From NCBI GenBank assembly GCA_030765065.1, contig CM060990.1, forward strand, positions 457,706,321-457,770,320: a stretch of 64,000 nt of DNA, given 5' to 3'. Position 1 is the stretch's first letter. The number at the start of each line of letters is the position of its first letter. The DNA is from Deroplatys truncata. Its lineage: Eukaryota > Arthropoda > Insecta > Mantodea > Mantidae. Positions 21,481-33,915 of this stretch are shown piece by piece. The position numbers and the translations under genes were made by a program. Below the pieces are notes generated by a model. It was not told the origin of the DNA and made no database searches. It saw only the letters and a program-made list of their open reading frames with translations.

Positions 21481-24400
21481 CTACATTTACATTCGCTCCT
21501 CCGTGTTAACTCGCATTCACAGATCCATAAATGTGCAGACGTCCATGCCCAAAGCGAGGGTCGAATCCTCTGTCCCCCACGGCATGATTCACCAGATTCC
21601 ATGTATTAGGGTGTGTTATTACGGAAATCACCATAACAACCACAATAACAATAACCAGTATGTGTGTGCGAAAATATATTAATTATATATGGCAATTTCC
21701 AAATGAATATTTGCTTAGCTCTAAGAATCAGGATATAGAATCCCTGGCAGCTTATAGAGGCGAACTAAAGGAAGGAAGCTTTAGAAAGCCACTTGCGAAG
21801 CGTCCTATCATGGAAGTTGCATCGTCACTAAATGAGTTTGCGGTACTCAGAAGTCCGAGCAAAATAATCCCGGAACCACTGCAGCTGAAGCGTCTTGGAA
21901 ATTTGTAGAGATGAGTCAGTTAACAATACACCAGTGTGTCCACCAAGAGCAGCTGTGGTAGCTTTTCACCCATTGTGTTTAGTACTTCGGACTATGTGCC
22001 TGTGTCATTTGGTAATTAATTCCAGCGGTTAAATCTAATTCTGATTGAGGAAGGAACTGTGAATAGGGAGTAGTTGAACAATTACACCGAAAGTCATAGA
22101 ACCTTGGAGAAGTCATGGTGTTCAGCAAGTCTTCTCTTGCAATTTCTGTTTATCATAAAAATGAAGAGGAGAGCCATTTTCCAAAATTCTCGTTCCCAGG
22201 AGCTCAGGTGATTCAATGTCAGTACAGCAAGTGTGTACGCTTTTAAGGATATTATACGAGCTCGCTGCGAAAATATCGTGATTCTGGAGGATCAGGCTCT
22301 TCAAATGGAATAATAGGCAATAAATCATACATAATAATAGTAAACAAGAAATTAGTATCTACTTTCTGAAACATATAATGTAGTGTTAATTATTGGATAA
22401 AAGTAATTTTTTTCAAAATTAATTTTTCTGCTTCAAACTACCAAATGTCTGCAGACTACGATTTTGAAATAAGCGAATAACTTCAGCATCTCCAAAGAGC
22501 CTTGTCAACAGCGAGACGTTAAGCGCTATGAAGAAAGAAATAGAGAAAATGTAAGATATAAATGTGAAGTTCTAAAATTAAGCTTTAGAATTAATTTTTC
22601 AAGGTATATGAAAGCATCCCAAATGTTTAGCATAAATACTGTGATCGATTTTGGAACAGTGACACTGAAAGATCAGAAAACTTCGTTTCTAATGAGACTA
22701 ATGAAAGGCCAGTTTAAACCAGACATGCAGAGTGAACATTGTTGCATGAACACTACTTTACAGATAATGTTTATGACGTCAATGACACTGATAATGACAG
22801 ATATCTGGCATAGGTAACTTTGTGTCTTTACAGTAGCACTGATGCAAAATGTGCAATATATTCATGTTAGTCATAGCCTGAATACAGGCAATATCAGTTT
22901 AGTTTCGTTTTCACTTCATGGTTTTAAAATTTTAGGAATTGAAGCAACCTATTTCCAGTAGCTGACTTTGATTCTGTTGCATGTCCTGGCAATTCCATCG
23001 AGAATGCCCTACATAATAATGAGTAATGTTTTTTTTTTTTTTTTCGGGGGAAGAACTAATCTCAAAAATAAACTGCCAGAACCACCGTATGTCACATCTC
23101 ACTCAAGAGTGTGCATGTGGACATTACTGCTCCAGATTAGACTTTCATTTAAGTTACAGGAGAAAATATTCCAGCACATTACTTGATGTTCATTTGTTTG
23201 AATTTAGAAAGTATGCTGGTGATACAACAATACCGTAGATGTTCTTCAATCTCTCAGTTTTTAAAACTGTCAGGAAACCCAAGTGCTTCAGCAGATTCGT
23301 GACTGTAATGTTTGTGTCTCCTAGATTCATGGACGAATGCAGATTTCCTCGCAATGATGCAACGAAATTCGACAACGGCAGCGTTAATAGGCGTTACGGG
23401 CATTGTTAGAGAACACGCCACCTATTCTGGTATGGACAAGCTACGCTCTGAGTGCAGTAGGAGTGAACGCTAGCCTGGAATTTTCGTTGACAGGGATAAT
23501 AGGACTTCGCTGGTCTGACCACACCTTTGCAGTAAACCACTGCTGCAAATGCTATGTGCTTTGGTCCGTGTGCGCTTTGTGTATTTGTGTGTGTGCGTGC
23601 GTGCGTGTGTGTAGGAAAGGGAGGAGGAGAAGAGAAATTCTGTGATGAAGCTACATTAAACTGTAGTGCGGTTTTTCTAACGCCCGTTTTCCGTCCTGTC
23701 GCCTTGACTCATGCATTACTAACAAGGCCGCGAAAGCGGATGCAAGAAACGTTGCACACCCAACTTGTGCAAAAATTATTAAATATAATTAAAAATTATG
23801 GGAGAGTTAACTGTATGAAAAACTATTCTTCCAAACTGCAGAATACTCAGCAACCCTTGTATTACATATTTTCCAATCCGGCTGTAAAAATTTCAAAAAC
23901 TTTATTTTTACATTTACAGTCTCAAAACCAATATTTTCTAATTAACTTAATGTTTGTTGAATTTTAGATACATTTTCGGAATTATATCTTTTGGAGTTTA
24001 AGCTTGGGTAGAGTAACATTTAAATTCCTAGGTTGTAAATGTTGGCACATTTAGATTAAGTTTGAACCCAACCCTCCTTTTTGTGGTGGTAATAGTTAAT
24101 TCATACACGCCAGCAGTAAGCCCATATAGCGGCTGGTTTCTGCTGCCTAATAATACAAATAAAGAAATAAATAAATAGAAAAATAAGGTTAGTATTACCA
24201 AGGCAAACTGTGCACCTATAGACTCTAAATATGATTTTGAAGATATTACAACGTTTTATCACAAACTGTACATTTTATCAAAGTCTATTTAACTCATCCA
24301 CATGAAAACCTTACTTAAAAAATATTCCCTTCTATTTTTGCCTAAAACAAAGCATATATCCTGGTACACCTTCCACCTACTTTTTAAGCATTTGGTTACA

Positions 24401-26119
24401 CCTCGTTTCGTAAATAAAAGTCACTAAAACTGTTATTTTTATTTATATTTTGTTGTAAAAGAGCTTTAGTATATGCTACCTAATTGTTCTCAGGAAATTT
24501 AAGAAATGTAAATAAAATCACAAAAATGCGTTTGAAAGTTAAACTTTACTTCAAAAGTACATGCAGCCACCTATATAAAATTTGAAGTTCTGTCAACAAA
24601 TGTTTGTTAGAAATCATACACTGCTTGTGTTCGAAACGTTTTTAAAAAATGTACTGTCAGAATAAAAAAAAGTATTCATTTCACTGTGTGTATTCTCTGA
24701 TAAGCGAAAAAATCGGGCATTTCTATTATCTGGTATTTTACTATCTGTGGATTCTAAGTTCAGATTTCTTCAAACATTTTATATAGCGTATACCTTCCAT
24801 ATGAATTGCACTATATATTTTAATTGGTTTTCTAAGAAATAATATTTTGTGCTGATTGGAGGAAAGAGAATTTTTTAACAAGTTCTTTAATTTTCGTTAA
24901 TTCCGAGTACAAATGCTGTTTAATTATAGAATGCGAATATATTTTAGATATATGACTAAATTATATTAAGCTGTTTCTTTCTAAAGTGCGAGAACATTCG
25001 AAGTTTCCATTAATAGCACAAATACAATATCTGTTCATTTTACATCAGCATTAATGTTGAACCAACAACGAAAAGATTGATGTCTAATCTTATGTACCTA
25101 CTTTCTCCTAAGACCAGCTTCTAGGCGAAGGAAGTCGCTTAAGGCATGAATAGTAATTTATCGGGATGTCTTATAGAAATATAATTAATTTAAGTTAAAA
25201 GGATGATAAAACAAATCAAGGGAGGTGTTTTTCGGAGGAGGAGTAATAAAGACCCATAGGAAAGGAAAACTTTCATTATGTACAAACGCTCCTCAAAAGA
25301 TGAGTTCTCTTTTTTCTTTTGAAAAAAATTTAGGAAATCAATACGTGCTCCTCTTGTGCTGCTCAAATATTGAAGCAAGCAACCAATCTTTTGCTCCACA
25401 TTCTCATATCTTTCTCAGAAAATGATTTATTATGGTATATAGACCGAGTGAAAAGGATAGAGCAGAGTACACTCCCTACTTTATTCCAATAAAGCTAGAG
25501 GGGGGGGGAAGGGAAGAAATGCTATCATGAATTACTTATCACCTTTGGGAAGAAAATTATTTAAGGATGTAAGCAGGCAATAAAGTATAAAGCATATTAT
25601 AGTTAGTATGATACTGCTCTGAACTTGATTTTAGTATGTTGTTGGCTTATTCTAAAACTGTACTTTTGTAGGGTAATTTGATTATTCTTTGAACTGATTT
25701 CGTATACTTGCAAGAAATTGAATTATAAACGACTAAATACGAGGCTAGCCACCTAAAGCTGCCATTGCTAATACATTTCTTATTTCTAAAACGAGGGATG
25801 TTATTCATTCACACAAGAAATCATAAGTTTGAGCAAAATAAATATTCTACGCAACATTTAACAGAAAGAATATTTTAAAGAAAACGCGTTTTTGTTTTTC
25901 ATTAAGCGTAATCTAGCCCAGCCTGGCAGTTAAAAGTAGCACTTATCTTGTTATATGGAACTTTCGTAAGACAATATCTGTTAACTATTTGGACTATAAT
26001 CCTACAAAATCACAGATTCTAATCTTGTTAACAATTATTGTCTTGAAATCAGTAGATATTGTCCAGTTAAAAAACTAAAATTCTGTGATAAATGTTGAAA
26101 TTCTCGTGAAGGCCACATT
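21481..26119. other. AT-rich span without a recognisable gene
   Basis: There are only weak signs of repeats. A B-box-like sequence (reverse complement GGATTCGACCCTCG) near 21559 could be a SINE fragment. T runs lie at 23029-23044, and a TG-rich tract near 23585-23612. None of the short open frames shows a recognisable motif. Confidence 0.5.
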
Positions 26120-26223
26120 TATGAACCCTTATGTGAATTTCAGTTCTGTAAAAAAAGCACATCAATAACACCACTTTTCCTTTCAGAAATGTTAGCGCTG
26201 GTAGTTTTAGATGACTCGACTGC
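26120..26223 (+). repeat. Fragment of the long terminal repeat of the 2353-type mariner-superfamily element
   Basis: AAAAGCACATCAATAACACC, TTTCAGAAATGTTAGCG and GTAGTTTTAGATGACTC align in order with the right end of the element at 2353-4230 (AAAACTGCACATCAATAGCA, TTCCGAAATATTTGCGG, GTTTTAGGTGATTC). It is more diverged than the two ends of that element are from each other. No transposase or opposite end is present. Confidence 0.55.
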
Positions 26224-27893
26224 TCTAATAGCATAAGTTGTGCCATAAGTAACCCCATATACAAGTTATCCCGCTGTAAAAGCTTTCCCTAACAGGCCAT
26301 CCAAAACGGCAATTGATCAAATAATAGCTATACTTCAACAATGAATGCTTGGCACAAATACTTCGCAGAAGTTTTTGGAATTGAGTTCCTGTGTTTCATA
26401 GTCATCTGTTGTATCTGCTGGAATCTATCAACGGCATTTAAAACGGCATAATAAGAAAGTTTTTATGACATTATGAAGGTGATATGGCTGGTTAAAATCG
26501 GTACTTCAGCATTCAGCACAATAAAGACTTTGTATCTTCCAGCCCTCAGGCGATGTACTTGTGTAAAGCTACATTTTGACTTCACCTCTACCTGCAGTTT
26601 TTTTTTTTTTTTTTTTTTGGAGGGTGGGAGAGGTTGGGTGCAGCCTTCCCTTGCAGATAGCAGAATGCAAACGATAGTGGGCTTGTATAGAAAGCTGGGA
26701 GCGACCGTGTCGATATCTTAAGTTGTGAAATAGTATGGAAGATGACCTGGTTATATGTGAAAGAAGCTAAGGGGAGAAAGTGCGACCAATAAGTAAGATT
26801 TAAATATGACAGCAGGGCACGGGCACAACCGTTTTTTACCCCGTTTCCCCATTTTCCTGTTTTCGCGTTGTTTCCTTCCTTGGCTTCTGAGTGGCCTAGT
26901 TTATTTACCTATATTACAAATGCACACGTATTTGCGTACATGTAAGCTTCCATTGCGGAGACAGGAGTTTAATCAATAGTCCCCCACGCTAAGAAACGCC
27001 TTGAGGAGCGTAACCACGGTTAGAAGGTTGAGATTGGGATTATAAAGTGCAGCCGTACTGACTATGTAACATTTCAGTTGTATTTACTGCTTTAGGCCAT
27101 ACTGATCGAAAAACATAAAAAATCAGTTTGAGCTTCCTAAAAATTCGAAAATTTAAAAATAATTTTAGAAACATATAAACTGTTACACTACGTAGTAGAT
27201 ACACTCCTAGCTGTAACAGTGGTTAGGAAACGTTGGTAAAGGTTACCTCAAAGAATAAAGTTTCTGTAAATTCGAGCCACATTATTTCGGATATCCTTAA
27301 AAATAGAGAACCCAATGACGTCACATTTTCCCTCGTAGAAAAGCGTTTTCTAATTAGGTATGAGAATCGTTGTTAATATTTTACTGATATAATCGTAATC
27401 ACATTTCATTATCTTAGGTGAAACCAATGCTGAAACGTGTCTGTGCTTTCAGTATCGACAGCACAATTATCTGCGATGTCAAAATTATAAAATAGGACAT
27501 TATATAGAAACAAAAGATTTAATAATGTTGTTTATGCGTATTATGCAACTTTATTTAATTAAAATTATCCTTAAATGATAAAAGAATGAATCCCTGTCTT
27601 GATTAGTTTGTTCATTAAGTTTCTTTCAAAACTTAAATATTGCAAAAACGCGTTGTTTTGGGCATTTCATTTCATGAAAGCTATTGCAGAGAAGAAGCAA
27701 TCATTCTGCAGAAATTAAAGTTTTTCAATACTTACTTTGTTCTAAAGTATTAATTCAAAATTTGTTTTTTCCTTCTTCTATCCGATTTCACATGCAGTGT
27801 TCTAGTCGAGGGCCTCTGATTTTCATTACTGGAAACTTTTGTTAGTGATACATTGTTGTTTACATTTCTGGGGAAATTATACAGAGGTTATTA
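26224..27893. other. AT-rich span without a recognisable gene
   Basis: A 22-23 bp T run near 26597-26619, next to GGAGGGTGGGAGAGG, could be the poly(A) end of a minus-strand retroposon. I cannot identify its body or a target duplication. Confidence 0.45.
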
Positions 27894-28576
27894 CGAGACA
27901 GGTTTCTAAAGTAAGTACCGATAATTTTTTAAAAACAACACAACAGTATTTTCCAAATGGTTTATTATCATTCATTACCTGACACCTTACACTACTTCTC
28001 CACATAGTCACCGTCGTTATTCAAGCACCTGTCGTAACGGGAAAAATCGGTTTTTGTATACCTTCGTCAAAGAATGATGTCGCCTATGATGAAGGCCAAG
28101 TCTGCACTTCTTGTTCACATCATCGTCGTTGAAATGTTTTCCACCAAGGAATTTCTTCAGATGAAGAAACAGATTAAAATTGCTTGGTACCAAATCTGGA
28201 CTGTAGGGAGAGTTGTCGAATTGTTCCCAACCAAATGATGCAATAAGATACTGATTTTGTTTGGCTGCGTGTGGCCGGGCATTGTCAATCATTGTTTCTC
28301 CATAAACCTCAAGCAATTTGCGATGAATGTTTGCTGAAGTAACATTTCGCGCATTAAAAAATGAATCACTGATCTGGCTTCACAGTCAGCGGGTCGTTCG
28401 CTAATTTTGAATATTTGGAAACGCTCTAACAACAGGAAGACACAAAGTGACGATCGCAGACAGCTGTGTCTGGCTTCCTAAAGAATGGAGGAAGTGATCG
28501 CGCATGCTCAGTATCCCGACTGCAGTACTGCAGCGGCAAAATATTAAAGCGGTGCCTACTTTAAAAACACGCCTCT
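27894..28576 (-). mobile_element. Internally deleted mariner element
   Basis: The left end GAGACAGGTTTCTAAAGTAA matches the right end read backwards (GAGGCGTGTTTTTAAAGTAG), and TA flanks both (27892-27893, 28577-28578). At 683 bp it is about half the usual mariner length. The minus-strand frame at 28316-28017 keeps the C-terminal catalytic part: DNARPHAAKQNQYLIASFGW followed by SPYSPDLVPSNF, where the final catalytic D of the family's PSD is N. The N-terminal half is missing or unrecognisable. Such copies can be mobilised only by a transposase made elsewhere. Confidence 0.85.
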
Positions 28577-28579
28577 TAA

Positions 28580-29496
28580 AATATCTGTGCTCCAAAACAA
28601 TTAGATTTAGATTGTCCGGCGAACCGCACGCAATAGTTTAAATAATTCTTCAATAATAGCAATTTCTCCTTGTATTATGCCAGTTTTGACACCTAATTTT
28701 TGTTCGAGTCTCTAGTAAGTGTGTATATCCCTACTTTATATAAAGAAAGAACCTAGGTTTGAAAAAAATTCCATGTGCAGACTACATCCGCATGAACTAA
28801 AAGTGTAATTAAATGAATTTTTGAAAAGCAGTATAACCACCAATTTAAAAAAGTTACATGCTTCGATCTAGTGCAGAAACTGCAATACAACCTTTCCGAG
28901 TTAGGCTAACCTTAAGCAAATCTGTGTGATGATCTTTTAATTCTGTGAGGGTTTATTGAAAACATGTCATTTGGTTTTGCTGTGGCAAAATAGGCTCACT
29001 TGAACTTTAAACACGAAGCCGCGCATATGGCGTAAATGTGTCAGGTGGCTGTACTGCTATTTTATTTCTGTGTGCTAGAATCTTTTGGGGATTTGTTTTA
29101 TTGCCATTAACAATAGTTGATTTTTTTCTGTTGTGATAAAATAATGGTTAGCCCGTTTTTGCGACCACCCATTCATTTATAATAATTCCGTCTCACCCAA
29201 CGTTATGCGGTTAGCTGTTTAAACTGAAATGAGGAATTAATTGGTTTTATTTCCTCCTTCCATTTTTATGAGATTATTGTACAATAATCTAAAGGATTCT
29301 GTGGTCAACTCTCCACTTCATCAATTATAATTGTAATTTTTTACAGCCCCTCTAATAGCGGATGAAATGTACCCTAATATTCAAGAAAAATGATATGAAA
29401 CATTGGAAGGTCCGACTTCCTGAATTTCCTCTTCTTTCAAGTTGTGGAAATGATGCATAGCCTATAAATACCCTTTGGCGGTGGAAGAATTATCAG
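28580..29496. other. AT-rich span without a recognisable gene
   Basis: No conserved frame, terminal repeat or tandem structure was seen. Confidence 0.5.
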
Positions 29497-30587
29497 TTGG
29501 AATGGTGGAGTAATTTTTATACTTTCTCTACCACGCACTGTTTTTCACAAAATTAAATGTCAACTTCAGTGCGTCCTGCGCGAAGGGTCACCTAATTCTC
29601 AGGCGTTATTGCATGGATGGTATGAGAATGAAATTTGTCACATGCTACCCTTGCTGTATAAAAGGCATGGCAGCCATCGATTCACTTCGCAGAAAGCAAT
29701 ATTTCAGCAAACATTGTAAACTAACGGACAAATATTGCAAATTCAACATCAGTACACCAATATAAAATATGTTGTTATTGGGTTTTAAAAATAGTGGACC
29801 AGAAGTAGAAACCATTCCAGTGTTGGTTGCTTTGCTTACAACCGTAAGTTTAATCAGCAACACTTTGTTTCTGTGCTTAGGTTATCTGAACACGTTAAAA
29901 CGTGTTACTGCTGATCAACAGTGCTGGCGAAGCGTGGATGGATTCCCATGTAACACATGCTTTTCTTTTTTATAGGGAACATCATTATTTATATAACCGT
30001 GTCAATTAACATCAAATTATACAAATTAATGAAATCTCTTTCGGATAAAGCTCCTCCTTGAGAGCGGTAAATTACATGGCTCTTTTTATTTCACACAGCG
30101 TTGTAATTTTGCCCGTCGTATTACGAACACTGCAATACGATTGAATGCCACATAAAATATTAATTGAAATTGTTGCAAACAAAACAGGGAATACGCCTAC
30201 CTCAACTGCCAATCATTTCTCCCGACATTAATAACAATTTACTTTAACTACCCACATATTAAACAATCTCTTTCTAAATCTCGAAGACTATTACCAAGTT
30301 AAAGAATTTACTACATTCATGCACTGTTAATGTTTGCACTAGCTTACAATGGATATAAGAAAGCATTATATCTTCTTCGTGTTAAAAGGTGTGGACAAGC
30401 AAGGAAATTAAAATGTTTCAGGCACAAGAAACGAAAATGATTATTTTATAAGTTTTGAATGAACTCAGCATGATTACATTCTTTTACAGCTAATTATGTA
30501 GTAATACGGCACATAATTATACGAGAGCTGCCCCAGAAGTACCCGACCTAACAAAGAAAACACAAACATTTTGGGAAAAAATCATCT

Positions 30588-31637
30588 TTATTTCTCTACA
30601 TAGTCTCCTTTCAGCTGGATACACTTTTCCTAGCCATGTTCAATAGCTTCGATACGCTGTTTATTGTAAGAACCGTCGAGTTCTGCAAAATAGCCATCAA
30701 CTGCAAACTCCACCTCTTCGTTGTTAGCAAATTATTTATCACCAAGTCATTTCTTCAACTTTAGAAACAGATAATAATCAGAGGGGGCTAAGTCTGGTGA
30801 ATATGGTGCATAAGGAAGCAATTTGAACTTTAACTCGTTGATTTTGGCCATGGCGATAATGGATGTGTGAACTGGTGCATTGTCTTGATGAAACAGAACT
30901 CACTTTTTCGTTAAATGCGGCCGTTTTTGCTTGATTTCATCATTCAAACGCTGCAATAAGTTTGCATAATACTCGCCATTGATTGCTTTTCCTTGTTGAA
31001 GATAATCAATGAAAATTATCCCACGCACATCCCAAATACCTGACACCATGACCTTGCCTGTATATGGAACTGTCTTCGCCTTCTTTGGAGCCGATTCTTC
31101 CCTTTCAATCCATTGCTTTGACTGTTCCTTCGTCTCAGGTGTGAAGTGATGGATCCATGTTTCATCCATGGTTATGAATCGACGCAAAAACTCGGCTTTA
31201 TTGCAGTGAAACATCGCCAAACACTCGACTGAAACTGCCTCACGACGCTGCTTTTGTTCCATTGTGAGTAAATGCGGCACCCATCTTGCGGACAGCTATC
31301 TCATGTCTAAATTTGCAGTTAGTATGCGATGTACAGCACTTTTTGAAATGCCTACGATGTCTGTTAGCTCGCGCACCTTCAGTCGAAGGTCATCTAATAC
31401 CATTTTGTGGATTTTCTTCACAATTTCTGGTGTGGTCACCTCATTTGGTCGACCACTGCAATGTTCGTCTTGGCAGCTCGTACGGCCTCGCTTAAACTCT
31501 GCAACCCTACATTTTACTGTTGTAAACGAAGGAGCAGACTCCCCCAGAGTGTAATCTAGTTCAGCTTTAATATTAGTTGGACTAAGACCTTTCAAATGAA
31601 AGTATTCTATCAGATAACGACGACTAGTTTTATCCAT
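30588..31637 (-). pseudogene. Mariner transposase, full length, in one frame but with stops
   Basis: Starting at MDKTSRRYLIEYF (ATG at 31637), the frame stays continuous for 349 codons to a TAA at 30588, the size of Mos1-type transposases. The helix-turn-helix region includes FTTVKCRVAEFKRGRTSCQD and SGRPNEVTTPE. The catalytic residues are D in TMDETWIHHFTPETK, D in LFHQDNAPVHTS and D in YSPDLAPSDYYLF. There are 34 residues between the last two, the D34D signature. The stretch ends KGDYVEK. I count five in-frame stops (after LDMR, LTKK, KLKK, LGDK and IEHG) and no frameshift, so the copy decayed mainly by substitution. The earlier ATG at 31709 is less likely because it precedes the conserved start. 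Confidence 0.93.
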
Positions 31638-31775
31638 GTTTACAATTTCGCTGAGAGAGTTCACTATTAACTGATGCCAAACAATTACTAAACAACGTAG
31701 CATCGTCAAACTTCAAACTTAAGCTTTATAAGGGTGGTACTTTCTACCATAGTCATTTTTTTGAAACAACAACCG

Positions 31776-31777
<2 letters not shown>

Positions 31778-31817
<40 letters not shown>
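31778..31817 (+). repeat. (TA)n microsatellite
   Basis: About 19 TA units between the mariner transposase and the right terminal repeat. Confidence 0.95.
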
Positions 31818-31820
<3 letters not shown>

Positions 31821-32274
31821 AGGTCGGGTACTTCTGGGACTGGCCTCGTACCATGCTATGTGAGAATAAGACCCAAAGTATCGAAATCAAATGAATGTAA
31901 TACATTACATATCACAGGAAAGCATTTAATAGTAAGAACACTGCATTAATGGTCACAAAAATGCATTATAACAAGAACTGCATGACAGTGAATAAAGTAA
32001 TTAATGATGTATTAAACAGAACACAATGCAGTTGTAGATTACCTGTAGGTGAAGCAACCATTTGCACCTTGCAGCGTTGCCATTTTGTTTATTCCAAGCA
32101 CTATACAATGTTACCATGTCCCCATTAACTCAATTTTTAGAAGTGTTTCTTTATCCTGATTCTCTATTCCTCCAAGACAGTGTATAATTCGGGAGAGGTA
32201 GTGAATATAACTTAATTATTCATACTCCTTGTTTCGAATGTGCAAAATATACAGAACTAGGATTTAAAACGTAA

Positions 32275-33310
32275 AAAAAAAATAGTCTCCGCCATCGTCA
32301 ATTACGTCTTGCAGCCTTTCTTGCATGTTGGACACTGACGAGGGTTACACACGTAATGTTGCCACATTTTCAAGACATGGGCTTCTAGAACTTCTGTCTT
32401 CTCGGCGCATCTCCCACTCTTGAACCATGAAAGACCAGGTGTGCTCAATGGAGTTCAAATCAAGAGACTTGGAGTAAAATGGTGCACAAAATTTCTGGGT
32501 ATCTTATTAATCAGTTTTTGGTGAAATTGTATGTGTACATAGCACTGTTGTGCATAAACAAATATTTCCCCTGTTGCGGGAAATTAGCCCATAAAAATGG
32601 CAACAGAGTGTTCTGGAGGATATCAATATAAACCGCACTGGTTATTATCTCCGTCACCGTACTCATATATCCTGGTACAAATACTGTCATATAGGTCCAG
32701 AAGTGAACTGATATTCTTCCAGAGCAATTTCCACGCACAGCATGTCAGAGATCGTGTCTTGTGCCACGCGGCCTATAGAGACACATCCTTGTTTACTGGT
32801 CAGATAGGGACGAACACCTTGTCTGACCAGATCGTTAGATTTCAGTATGCCTGCGGCAGCCGGATATTTCTTTGGGCCCATTTCAAACTTCTGGCTTTGT
32901 GAGCCTGAGTGAATATTGTCTTGGTGGCACGGCAATGAAATTCAAGGCCAGGCTCCTTTAATCTCCGGCGTATAGTTTCATGAGAACATACGCATTCCAC
33001 AGCATTATCCAGCAAAAGGGATCTCTAAGTAATAGGATGCTCCCTCACCTCTGCCACCAGTGCCTCGTTGTGTGCAGCGGTTATTGCACGAGGCCTTCCT
33101 GATCTTGGTGGCGACTTGGCCTATTCAGCTCCTTCCGCTTGCTTTCGGTGTAGCCATTTCTTGACCATCTTACGGTTAAGCGAAAGTTCTCTAGAGATCT
33201 GGGAAACACTCTGGTCCAGTGAGAAATTTTCTATGACATAACCCCTCTTTGCTGCTGTCAACTCTTGGCAACCACGTGGACGAGGCATGTTGCGTCGTTT
33301 TGCAACCAAT
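32275..33310 (-). pseudogene. Tc1-like transposase remnant in the inverted-repeat spacer
   Basis: Minus-strand translation begins MPRPRGCQELTAAKRGYVIE with a paired-like helix-turn-helix (SVSQISRELSLNRKMVKKWL). After a stop comes the GRPR hinge (SGRPRAITAAHNEALVAEVR). Later blocks include SLKWAQRNIRLPQ, then WSDKVF, where the family has WSDE. The rest is scattered over frames to about 32275 (CPTCKKGCKT near the end). Several frameshifts and stops are present. I could not find matching terminal repeats, so the element ends are unknown. It occupies most of the spacer between the two 1.36 kb arms. Confidence 0.75.
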
Positions 33311-33337
33311 GTCCTAGAATGACAGAATCATAGAATA

Positions 33338-33395
33338 GCAAAAGTGATGTTTGTTAACATTTTATAGCGAAAGTGATGTTTCTTAACACTTTATG
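33338..33395 (+). repeat. Two-unit tandem repeat, 28 bp
   Basis: AAAAGTGATGTTTGTTAACA and GAAAGTGATGTTTCTTAACA follow each other with conserved spacing and a shared TTTTAT/CTTTAT end. Confidence 0.7.
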
Positions 33396-33915
33396 ATGAT
33401 AAAGAGGAGAAAACATAAGCGTTATGAATGGTGTACGAACTTAAATCCGAATGTTATTGTTTTCTAATGCCCGTTAAAGGTAACGTGTAAGAACTATTAT
33501 ATCTTTTAACGGTTTCATCATCAGTTGTCTGTCGTAAATAAAAGCAATTAAAGGAAGTGATACTCCAGAATAAATACTGCTATACTCATGTTTGTTCTAG
33601 ATAATGTTCTCTGTTTATCCCCTGAACAAATGTAAATTAATACCTGGAAAAAAGGCAAAACATTTAAACAATTTCTCAGAGTGCTACGAACTTTCCGCCT
33701 TACAATGAAATTGTTTGCTAAGTTAGCCACAGAATAAAACTTAATAACATATGAACAGAGCACAAATTACCCAAATGAGGAATAATGGAGATCATTGCAT
33801 CGCCATCCGTAGAATTCAAAAGTGCCAGCTGTTGGTGGTTCCATCCTCGTCTCCCGCAAGCTTATTTTCTGAAATGGAAAATTAACAAACGTTTTTAATT
33901 CATCTAGAATTTTAT

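Larger units (their letters stand above)
30522..31848 (-). mobile_element. Full-length mariner element inside the left inverted-repeat arm
   Basis: The terminal repeats are CGAGAGCTGCCCCAGAAGTA on the left and, on the minus strand from the right, CGAGGCCAGTCCCAGAAGTA, continuing CCCGACCT in both. TA flanks both ends (30520-30521, 31849-31850). The length of 1327 bp is normal for a mariner. The right arm of the host inverted repeat has no mariner at the matching position, so this insertion came after the repeat arms formed. A TA microsatellite (31778-31817) has grown just inside the right end. Confidence 0.95.
29497..32182 (+). repeat. Left arm of a large inverted repeat (split by a mariner)
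   Basis: Apart from the mariner at 30522-31848, this segment is the reverse complement of 33916-35290. Matching landmarks include GGTCACCTAATTCTCAGGCG (near 29588; inverted near 35200), GTGGACCAGAAGTA (29797; inverted 34979), GAACATCATTATTTATATAA (29980; inverted near 34780) and CAAGCACTATACAATGTTAC (32096; inverted near 33980). Arm length without the insertion is about 1.36 kb and the arms appear roughly 85 percent identical by eye. No protein family is recognisable in either arm. Confidence 0.85.
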
